Assembly (NCBI GenBank): GCA_018668475.1
Contig: JABJCZ010000146.1
Span: 1 to 5,402 of the forward strand
From: Alphaproteobacteria bacterium
Lineage (GTDB): Bacteria > Pseudomonadota > Alphaproteobacteria > UBA828
Reading direction: 5' to 3'
DNA length: 5,402 nt
Positions within the stretch are counted from its first letter, which is position 1, and every line of letters begins with the position of its first letter. The position numbers and the translations under genes were made by a program. The notes beneath the pieces are model-generated. The model was given only the letters and a program-made list of their open reading frames with translations, searched no databases and was not told the DNA's origin. This document shows positions 1-4,711 of the stretch, piece by piece.

Positions 1-681
1 CTCACCTAGATGAACCACGTTGCCAAAATTGTCAGCCAGGATCTGTACTTCGATGTGGCGCGGACGCTCAACCAGTTTTTCGAGGTAGACCGAATCGTCA
101 CCAAATGCGGCTTTTGACTCGGCGCGAGCACCGACGATGGACTCGATCAGCGTATCCGCACTATCGATCCGTTTCATTCCGCGCCCGCCGCCGCCTGATA
201 CGGCCTTGACCAGCACTGGATAGCCGATTTCCTCGGCAATGGCCTTGGCTTCAGCCATATCAGGACCAAGCGGGCCATCTGACCCCGGCACAACCGGCAG
301 CCCCAGGTTTTGAACGGTTTCCTTCGCGCGGGCCTTATCACCCATCATCCGTATGTGTTCAGCCGTCGGCCCGATGAACGTATAGCCGTGCTCCTCAACA
401 ATTGAGGCGAATTCAGCGTTCTCCGACAAAAAACCGTAGCCGGGATGGATCGCGTCGGCATTGGTGATCTCACCAGCGGCGATTATCGCCGGGATGTTGA
501 GGTAGCTGTCTTTGGCCGGCGGCGGCCCAATACAGACAGATTCGTCGGCGACCCGGGCGTGCATGGCATCTGCATCGGCGGTCGAATGGATAGCGACTGT
601 CCGAATGCCCAATTCACGGCATGCCCGATGGACACGAACGGCAATTTCGCCTCGGTTGGCAATGAGAACTTTATCGAACAT
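1..681 (-). CDS. accC: Biotin carboxylase subunit of acetyl-CoA carboxylase, N-terminal half (partial at left edge)
   Basis: This is the ATP-dependent biotin carboxylase subunit of acetyl-CoA carboxylase. It carboxylates the biotin on AccB using bicarbonate, in the cytoplasm. The window holds the first 227 residues, about half of the usual length of roughly 450; the rest lies beyond position 1. The start is the ATG at 679-681, giving [17 protein letters not shown], the standard N-terminus of the family. Visible landmarks are [10 protein letters not shown] (79-88), GDKARAKE (114-121) with the ATP-contacting Lys116, Lys159 followed by the glycine-rich ATP loop GGGGRGM (163-169), Glu201-Lys202, and RHIEVQ (208-213) with His209. 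This numbering matches E. coli AccC closely. No clear Shine-Dalgarno precedes the ATG. The gene starts 41 bases after the accB stop, so it is probably cotranscribed with aroQ-accB. Pyruvate or propionyl-CoA carboxylases share this domain, but the adjacent stand-alone accB favours acetyl-CoA carboxylase. Confidence 0.96.
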   Translation of the reverse strand, partial: MFDKVLIANRGEIAVRVHRACRELGIRTVAIHSTADADAMHARVADESVCIGPPPAKDSYLNIPAIIAAGEITNADAIHPGYGFLSENAEFASIVEEHGYTFIGPTAEHIRMMGDKARAKETVQNLGLPVVPGSDGPLGPDMAEAKAIAEEIGYPVLVKAVSGGGGRGMKRIDSADTLIESIVGARAESKAAFGDDSVYLEKLVERPRHIEVQILADNFGNVVHLGE

Positions 682-722
682 GCGGTGTTGTCGCTTTGAT
701 TGGCCAGCTATTGGGGTGGGGC

Positions 723-1178
723 TTACTCGATAATGAGGAGGACTTCGCCAAACTCTACTGGTGCGCCGTTTTCAATCATGATGCGTGCGATGCGGCCGCT
801 GCGCGGCGCGCGAATCGGGTTCATGGTCTTCATGGCTTCAATAATGAAGAGCGTTTGCCCTTCGCTGACGGGATCGCCCTCTTTGACAAACTGTGGTGCG
901 CCGGGCTCAGGGCTTCTGTAGGCAGTGCCAACCATGGGTGAGGTCACCGCACCCGGGTGGCCAGCATCAATCACCGCATCGTCAATTGAGGGCACAGCAG
1001 CGGCGTCATCTGCGACAACCGAACGTATGACAGGTGCCGCAACTGCAGCGGCAACTGGCGCGCGGGCGACGCGCAGCCGGCGGTCACCTTCGCCAACTTC
1101 GATTTCTGACAGGCCGGTTTCGTCGAGAATACTCGCGAGGGCCCGGATAGCGTCAAAATCGATGTCGGGATGAGACAT
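723..1178 (-). CDS. accB: Biotin carboxyl carrier protein of acetyl-CoA carboxylase
   Basis: AccB carries the biotin that is carboxylated by AccC and then delivered to the AccA/AccD carboxyltransferase. From the ATG at 1176-1178 the protein has 151 residues, close to E. coli AccB (156). An N-terminal helix region (about 1-40, including ETGLSEIEV) is followed by an Ala/Val/Pro-rich linker (about 41-77) and a biotinyl domain. The biotinylation motif EAMKTM lies at 114-119, with Lys117 the predicted biotinylated residue, 34 residues before the C-terminus as in E. coli. The 'thumb' insertion typical of acetyl-CoA carboxylase BCCPs is present (about 85-96, [12 protein letters not shown]). The longer reading frame starts at the ATG 1212-1214 and adds [12 protein letters not shown], but only the internal ATG has a good Shine-Dalgarno (GGAG, 9-base spacing), and its N-terminus fits the family better. 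The gene follows aroQ closely and precedes accC by 41 bases. Confidence 0.94.
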   Translation of the reverse strand: MSHPDIDFDAIRALASILDETGLSEIEVGEGDRRLRVARAPVAAAVAAPVIRSVVADDAAAVPSIDDAVIDAGHPGAVTSPMVGTAYRSPEPGAPQFVKEGDPVSEGQTLFIIEAMKTMNPIRAPRSGRIARIMIENGAPVEFGEVLLIIE

Positions 1179-1187
1179 ATCTGGTTG

Positions 1188-1191
1188 CTCC
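1188..1191 (-). promoter_or_regulatory. Ribosome binding site that favours the internal accB start
   Basis: Read on the minus strand, GGAG sits 9 bases before the ATG at 1176-1178. The upstream in-frame ATG (1212-1214) lies only 5 bases after the aroQ stop codon and has no comparable purine-rich motif. This supports the shorter AccB, although translational coupling from aroQ could still use the upstream ATG. Confidence 0.55.
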
Positions 1192-1219
1192 AGGGGCAAT
1201 TTTTTGGTTGTCATAACGT

Positions 1220-1669
1220 CTATTTGGCCGAGTTGAGCATATTTGCCAAAGCATCAAGCGCCAGCTCATATCCCAGCCCACCAAACCCGCAGATCATCCC
1301 GTCGGATGCCTGTGAAATATAAGAGGTGCTGCGATACGCTTCACGGCGATGAATATTGGACAAATGCACCTCGATCACGGGCACGTCTACTGCCCGCAGG
1401 GCATCGAGAATGGCTATTGAGGTATGCGTATAGGCGCCAGCATTGAGAATGAGCCCTCCGGCGGACGATTTGCCCGCCTCCTGAATCCACTCAACCAGAT
1501 CACCTTCATGATTCGATTGGCGAAAATCAATGTCGAGATCAAGCGTGTCAGCGCGCTCCTGGCAGCGTATCTGGATGTCGCCCAGCGATTCGGTGCCGTA
1601 AACGTCTGGCTCGCGTTGCCCCAACATGTTGAGGTTTGGGCCATTGAGGATCAATATCTTGGGCTTCAT
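1220..1669 (-). CDS. aroQ: Type II 3-dehydroquinate dehydratase
   Basis: AroQ converts 3-dehydroquinate to 3-dehydroshikimate, the third step of the shikimate pathway to aromatic amino acids, in the cytoplasm as a dodecamer. The 149-residue length is normal for the type II family. The signature [17 protein letters not shown] is present at 9-25, with catalytic Arg19 and Tyr24. Other family motifs are SNHEGDLV (52-59), NAGAYTHTS (76-84, substrate-binding Asn76 and His82), [12 protein letters not shown] (102-113, with catalytic His102) and GFGGLGY (128-134). All expected active-site residues are intact. The start at ATG 1667-1669 gives the usual N-terminus [12 protein letters not shown], though no clear Shine-Dalgarno is visible. 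It is first in the aroQ-accB-accC cluster, with accB immediately downstream. Confidence 0.97.
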   Translation of the reverse strand: MKPKILILNGPNLNMLGQREPDVYGTESLGDIQIRCQERADTLDLDIDFRQSNHEGDLVEWIQEAGKSSAGGLILNAGAYTHTSIAILDALRAVDVPVIEVHLSNIHRREAYRSTSYISQASDGMICGFGGLGYELALDALANMLNSAK

Positions 1670-1741
1670 GGTGCTGCAGTCTATCGTAAATTGGTTGCCG
1701 ACGCACGGTTTGAGAGCGGTTAAACAAAATATTTAGGTGAG

Positions 1742-1769
1742 TTGAAATGGTTGCGTTGAGCGCCATACT
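1742..1769 (+). promoter_or_regulatory. Candidate sigma70-type promoter for thiSG
   Basis: A -35-like TTGAAA (1742-1747, 5 of 6 to consensus) and a -10-like CATACT (1764-1769, 4 of 6) are separated by 16 bases. Transcription would start near 1776, leaving a leader of about 60 bases before the thiSG ATG. The match is only moderate and comes from reading by eye. Confidence 0.3.
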
Positions 1770-1821
1770 AAGGGCATAGGGATATTTCGACCAAATACCT
1801 CGTGCGATGGGGAAATTAATC

Positions 1822-1826
1822 AGGAG
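1822..1826 (+). promoter_or_regulatory. Ribosome binding site fixing the thiSG start
   Basis: AGGAG lies 10 bases before the ATG at 1837-1839. The open frame extends upstream to an ATG at 1807, which would add [10 protein letters not shown]. The AGGAG falls inside that extension, and ThiS proteins normally begin with a short strand like [10 protein letters not shown], so 1837 is the better start. Confidence 0.65.
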
Positions 1827-1836
1827 ATTTCGCGTA

Positions 1837-2832
1837 ATGCGGGTGAGTATCAACGGTGAGCCGCGTGATTTTGATGGGCCCCTTTCAGTGTTCGGTGTCC
1901 TCGAATCCCTTGGGTTAGACCCACGCAAGCTGGCTGTGGAACGGAACCTCGAAATTGTCCCCAAAAGCACCTATGAAAATGTGACCGTTGCCGATGGCGA
2001 TCGGCTGGAAATTGTCCATTTCATCGGCGGTGGTGCCACATCGGTGGACTCGCTGACCGACCCTGATGACGGATGGGCTGTGGCCGGTCAAAATTTCAAG
2101 TCGCGGCTCATTGTCGGGACCGGCAAATACAAGGATTTTGAAGAGACTGCAGCGGCAATAGACGCCTCCGGCGCTGAAATCGTGACCGTCGCAGTGCGCC
2201 GTGTGAATGTGACCGACCCAAACGCGCCAATGCTGGTCGATTACGTCGACCCCAAGCGCTACACCTATCTGCCGAACACGGCATTTTGCTACACCGCTGA
2301 TGAGGCTGTGCGGACCCTGCGGCTGGCCCGTGAGGCGGGTGGCTGGTCGCTGGTGAAGCTGGAGGTTCTTGGCGATCAGACAACCCTTTATCCGGATATG
2401 GTCGAAACACTGAGCGCCGCCGAATTGCTGATCAAGGACGGGTTTGAGGTCATGGTTTATTGCTCGGATGACCCGATCATGGCGAAGCGGCTTGAAGACA
2501 TCGGGTGCGCCGCGATTATGCCACTGGCCGCACCTATTGGGTCAGGCCTGGGTGTGCAAAACCCGGTCAATATCCGCGTCATTATTGAGCAGAGTAAAGT
2601 GCCGGTCCTGGTTGACGCTGGCGTGGGCACAGCCTCGGATGCCGCCGTCGCCATGGAACTTGGGTGCGATGGGGTGTTGATGAATACCGCCATCGCGGCC
2701 GCAAAGTCTCCGGTCGTGATGGCAGCGGCCATGCGTCACGCTATTGAGGCCGGGCGGCTCGCCTATCTGGCTGGCCGGATGCCGAAGAAGCTTTACGCGG
2801 ACCCATCATCGCCTCTCGCAGGTTTGATTTAG
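1837..2832 (+). CDS. thiSG: Bifunctional sulfur carrier protein / thiazole synthase (ThiS-ThiG fusion)
   Basis: The 331-residue protein joins two thiamine-pathway proteins. Residues 1-66 are a ThiS-like ubiquitin fold ([37 protein letters not shown]), ending in Gly64-66 exactly where free ThiS (66 residues in E. coli) ends. A linker of about 20 residues leads to ThiG (about 86-331), a TIM-barrel enzyme that condenses deoxyxylulose phosphate, dehydroglycine or iminoglycine, and the ThiS thiocarboxylate sulfur into the thiazole phosphate. Catalytic Lys174 (Schiff base) and Glu176 lie in VKLEVLGD, and Asp260 in [12 protein letters not shown]. Phosphate-loop-like segments PIGSGLG (233-239) and [10 protein letters not shown] (281-290) are also present. 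The frame is continuous with no frameshift. Such fusions are known and annotated in alphaproteobacteria. Oddities are the internal Gly-Gly and Phe150 in LPNTAFCY, where ThiG usually has Gly. No thiO, thiE, thiF or thiC is adjacent. Confidence 0.95.
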   Translation: MRVSINGEPRDFDGPLSVFGVLESLGLDPRKLAVERNLEIVPKSTYENVTVADGDRLEIVHFIGGGATSVDSLTDPDDGWAVAGQNFKSRLIVGTGKYKDFEETAAAIDASGAEIVTVAVRRVNVTDPNAPMLVDYVDPKRYTYLPNTAFCYTADEAVRTLRLAREAGGWSLVKLEVLGDQTTLYPDMVETLSAAELLIKDGFEVMVYCSDDPIMAKRLEDIGCAAIMPLAAPIGSGLGVQNPVNIRVIIEQSKVPVLVDAGVGTASDAAVAMELGCDGVLMNTAIAAAKSPVVMAAAMRHAIEAGRLAYLAGRMPKKLYADPSSPLAGLI

Positions 2833-2890
2833 CGCCCCGTAATACATCAGTATGTTAACTACGTTTGTGAGTGCAAAGGCCTGTCTTACC

Positions 2891-2906
2891 GTGCCGTATC
2901 CGGTGC
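2891..2906 (+). repeat. Short hairpin downstream of thiSG
   Basis: GTGCCG and CGGTGC pair around a TATC loop (6 pairs, two of them G-U). It lies about 60 bases after the thiSG stop. It could contribute to transcript end formation, but no T-run follows, so I do not call it a terminator. Confidence 0.35.
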
Positions 2907-2916
2907 TACAGCGAAG

Positions 2917-2936
2917 TGTTCTTGTATGGCAGAACA
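2917..2936. repeat. Inverted repeat TGTTCT-N8-AGAACA
   Basis: Perfect 6-base arms at 2917-2922 and 2931-2936 flank an 8-base spacer. Either an RNA hairpin or a protein-binding dyad is possible. No adjacent T-run is seen. Confidence 0.4.
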
Positions 2937-2956
2937 TCTAGTTGATCCGCGGTATT

Positions 2957-2974
2957 TTGTGACGGCCGTCACTA
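2957..2974. promoter_or_regulatory. CRP/FNR-family-like operator palindrome
   Basis: GTGACGGCCGTCAC (2959-2972) is a perfect 14-base palindrome. Read with its flanks it is TGTGA-N6-TCACT, one base from the CRP core TGTGA-N6-TCACA. Its centre (2965/2966) lies about 40 bases upstream of the start predicted from the -10-like TAGATA at 2993-2998, which is the geometry of a class II activator site. It is far from the start of any annotated gene on either strand. The match is seen directly; the regulator and any function are inferred. Confidence 0.4.
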
Positions 2975-2992
2975 CAGGATCGGGCGTGATAC

Positions 2993-2998
2993 TAGATA
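2993..2998 (+). promoter_or_regulatory. Possible -10 element of an unannotated plus-strand transcript
   Basis: TAGATA resembles the -10 consensus TATAAT at 4 of 6 positions. No good -35 is present, which would be expected if the upstream CRP-like palindrome recruited polymerase. Evidence is weak on its own; it is listed because of its spacing from the palindrome. Confidence 0.2.
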
Positions 2999-3032
2999 AA
3001 GCCTCGAGTTAATGTGGCGCATTATTTTTTAC

Positions 3033-3057
3033 ACACAATATCTTGTTATTATTGTGT
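3033..3057. repeat. AT-rich inverted repeat ACACAATA-N9-TATTGTGT
   Basis: Perfect 8-base arms at 3033-3040 and 3050-3057 flank a 9-base spacer, inside the AT-rich island. On the plus strand the second arm runs into TTTATAT, so it could act as a weak terminator or a stem-loop in an RNA. The stem is AT-rich, unlike a typical intrinsic terminator, and it could instead be a protein-binding dyad. Confidence 0.4.
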
Positions 3058-3226
3058 TTTATATGGGTTGATGTCAATGTATGACAGCGCCTACAGGGCA
3101 TCTGTGTTCCTTGTTGGTTCTAAAATTAGTGTCCTACGGGTTGTGAAATCGAAGGGTAAGACACCGACGTGGCCAGAGGCGTGTCATACGCATCCGGCAG
3201 ATCAACATTAAGGCGGCCGTACTACT

Positions 3227-3256
3227 CCCTTGGTTCGGGCCTGCAAGGGCCGAGCT
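3227..3256. repeat. Overlapping hairpins just after the M48 protease stop
   Basis: CCCTTG (3227-3232) and CAAGGG (3244-3249) form a perfect 6-base inverted repeat. A competing stem of about ten pairs, with one G-G mismatch, joins 3233-3242 to 3248-3257 around the loop TGCAA. The position directly downstream of the minus-strand stop codon suggests a role in ending or protecting the protease mRNA, but no T-run follows on the minus strand. Confidence 0.35.
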
Positions 3257-3258
3257 GG

Positions 3259-4671
3259 TCAGCGTGCCGTTAAGGGTGTTTGTGCGCCATATTCATCCGA
3301 TGAACCTGGCGGCGGCGATCCTTCCACGGCATTAAGGATGTCGCTGGCATGCAAGCTTGCAGGTGATCCTTCCGGCAATCCTTTGAGGGCGCGTCGCGCG
3401 TGATGGGCTGCTTTGTCCTTTTGCCCTCGAAGCGCGGCAGCTTCTGCGAAAGCAAGGTCAGCCCGGGCAAATTGCTCATCGCGGCCATAAGCGATGCCCA
3501 GAAAATACCAATGTGGGGCATAAGCAGACTCCAGCCGCGACGCGGTTTCCAGATGAGTGATGGCTTCGCCCAATTGAGCTTTTTCGCCGGTCTCAATAAG
3601 GGCGCGGGCGAGGCCGAGACGCAATAGCGCTGCCGCTGGCCGCAGCTCCGTCGCGCGGCGATAGGGGGCGATGGAGCTACTGATCTGCCCGCTCTCAAAC
3701 AATATCTGGCCTTTGAGCTCATGGAACCACGGGTCAGCGGGATAGTCGTCGATAAGCCCGTCCAGAACATCAATCGCGCGTGATGTTTCGGGGATCCGAT
3801 AAAGGGCTATAGCGCGGGCATAACGCGCCGGAATCGAGTTGTCCGTGGGGTCGATACCAGCCAGAACTCTGACGGGTGGCGTCAGGAACGCCCGCAATTT
3901 CGCGGTCATTCTCTGGTGCGTTAAAACGTCATCGTTCGATACTTTCACATCTGCATATCGGGATGTTTCGACGTGGTGGGCCACCGTGGAAATGCGCTCA
4001 CGGGTCAGTGGATGGGACCGCGCATAAGGGTCCTGTCGCTCGGGAACCAGAAGTTCCTGATCTTCCAGGCGATAAAACATGTCGAGCAGACCTCTGGAGG
4101 ATTGTCCGGTGTTGTCCAGATACCGCAGGGCCGCATGGTCCGCCGCCTGTTCCTGCGCCTGGCTGTATCGAATAATGGAATTCTGTGCGGCGACATTGCC
4201 CCCGAGAACGATTGCCGCTGCCGCATCCCCTTGGCCGGCGACGGCGGCTACCGCACCGAGGACGTAGGCCAGTATGGTCTCCGCACTGGCATTGCGCATG
4301 GCATTGCGGGTGCGCGCTAAATGTCCGCCAGCCAGATGGCCTGTTTCATGGGCGAGCACACCGACAATTTCGCCCGGACTACCCGATTCCATGAGCAGTC
4401 CACTGTTTACGAAGAGGTTCAGGCCACCTGCGACAAAGGCGTTCAACCGTTTATCGTTGACGAGATGCACATTGACCGCGCTGGCATCCAAGCCTGCTGT
4501 CTGGAATAGTGGCGCGGCATAGGCGCGAATGATATTTTCGATTTCTGAGTCGCGGATAAGCGACAGGCCTTCACTTCGTGCCGATGTGGCGGCTACTGAC
4601 CCGATACATATGGTTAATATGATTGCCGCAATCGCGCTGGTGACACGTGTTATCAAAAGGACCTCCCGCAT
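3259..4671 (-). CDS. Exported M48-family zinc metalloprotease with TPR-like C-terminus (BepA/YfgC-like)
   Basis: The 470-residue protein resembles the BepA/YfgC group of periplasmic proteases, which in E. coli assist assembly or disposal of outer-membrane proteins. Residues 1 to about 31 form a signal peptide: a basic start, the hydrophobic AIAAIILTICIGSVAA, and cleavage near ATSA-RS. The catalytic motif is HETGH (108-112) within VLAHETGHLAGGHLAR. The third zinc ligand is Glu174 in QEQAADHAAL; the family more often has EQEAD. SHPLTRERI contains His220, at the place of the E. coli BepA His that forms an inhibitory latch on the zinc. Residues from about 280 to 430 are helical and TPR-like (ARAIALYR, PWFHELKGQILFESG, APHWYFLGIAYGRDEQFARA). 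The C-terminal 20 residues are polar. The start is uncertain: a TTG five codons in (4654-4656) has a much better ribosome binding site. The gene is divergent from the GGT-like lipoprotein gene. Confidence 0.92.
   Translation of the reverse strand: MREVLLITRVTSAIAAIILTICIGSVAATSARSEGLSLIRDSEIENIIRAYAAPLFQTAGLDASAVNVHLVNDKRLNAFVAGGLNLFVNSGLLMESGSPGEIVGVLAHETGHLAGGHLARTRNAMRNASAETILAYVLGAVAAVAGQGDAAAAIVLGGNVAAQNSIIRYSQAQEQAADHAALRYLDNTGQSSRGLLDMFYRLEDQELLVPERQDPYARSHPLTRERISTVAHHVETSRYADVKVSNDDVLTHQRMTAKLRAFLTPPVRVLAGIDPTDNSIPARYARAIALYRIPETSRAIDVLDGLIDDYPADPWFHELKGQILFESGQISSSIAPYRRATELRPAAALLRLGLARALIETGEKAQLGEAITHLETASRLESAYAPHWYFLGIAYGRDEQFARADLAFAEAAALRGQKDKAAHHARRALKGLPEGSPASLHASDILNAVEGSPPPGSSDEYGAQTPLTAR
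4662..4667 (-). promoter_or_regulatory. Strong ribosome binding site inside the annotated M48 start
   Basis: On the minus strand GGGAGG lies 5 bases before the in-frame TTG at 4654-4656. The ATG at 4669-4671 precedes this motif and has only a weak TGAGAA upstream. Starting at TTG gives a 465-residue protein beginning with LITRVTSAIAAI, a normal signal peptide. I keep the ATG in the CDS entry because it is the conventional call, but the TTG deserves equal weight. Confidence 0.5.
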
Positions 4672-4682
4672 TTCTCATACAA

Positions 4683-4711
4683 TACCTATGAGGCCATTGA
4701 AGCGCCGTCAA
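4683..4711 (-). promoter_or_regulatory. Weak candidate promoter for the M48 protease gene
   Basis: On the minus strand TTGACG (4711-4706, 5 of 6 to the -35 consensus) is followed after 17 bases by TAGGTA (4688-4683), a poor -10. Transcription would begin near 4676. That leaves almost no leader before the ATG at 4671 but about 20 bases before the TTG at 4656, which would fit the ribosome binding site at 4662-4667. It lies inside the 5' end of the divergent lipoprotein gene. Confidence 0.22.

Larger units (their letters stand above)
1670..1836. promoter_or_regulatory. Divergent intergenic region between aroQ and thiSG
   Basis: These 167 bases must hold promoters for both the minus-strand aroQ-accBC cluster and the plus-strand thiSG. 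The centre (about 1722-1736) is AT-rich. I looked for a TPP riboswitch, common upstream of thiamine genes, and found no recognisable THI-box (no CTGAGA or ACCTGATCTGG-like segments). A plus-strand promoter candidate is listed separately. For aroQ I see no convincing -35/-10 pair. Confidence 0.6.
2833..3258. other. Gene-free region between convergent genes, with inverted repeats and an AT-rich island
   Basis: These 426 bases lie between the ends of thiSG (plus) and the M48 protease gene (minus), so neither neighbour needs a promoter here. I find no convincing coding sequence, tRNA or rRNA. The stretch from about 3015 to 3130 is visibly richer in A and T than the flanking genes. It contains short hairpins, a CRP-like palindrome, and a 12-13 base near-repeat, each listed separately. 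No hairpin is followed by a strong T-run, so no textbook rho-independent terminator could be placed for either gene. Confidence 0.7.

Noticed and set aside
445..941. Several plus-strand frames of 73-84 codons over accC and accB
   Set aside because: All are antisense to accC and accB, which carry intact catalytic and biotinylation motifs, and none has family features of its own.
1670..1836. TPP riboswitch upstream of thiSG
   Set aside because: Thiamine genes often carry one, but the conserved THI-box segments are not recognisable and the predicted leader of about 60 bases is too short for the full aptamer.
1548..1970. A 140-codon minus-strand open frame spanning the aroQ-thiSG intergenic region
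   Set aside because: It overlaps the 5' ends of both well-supported genes in other frames and shows no recognisable protein features.
3014..3211. A 65-codon plus-strand open frame starting with GTG in the intergenic region
   Set aside because: It has no ribosome binding site, its composition follows the AT-rich DNA, and the protein shows no recognisable family or coherent membrane topology. It could only be revived by conservation or ribosome profiling.
3227..3256. Rho-independent terminator for the M48 protease gene or for thiSG
   Set aside because: The stem is convincing but neither strand has a T-run directly after it, so it is reported only as a hairpin.
3221..3260. A possible tRNA T-arm (GGTTCG) before the protease stop
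   Set aside because: The flanking bases do not form a T-stem and no anticodon or acceptor arms can be placed on either strand.
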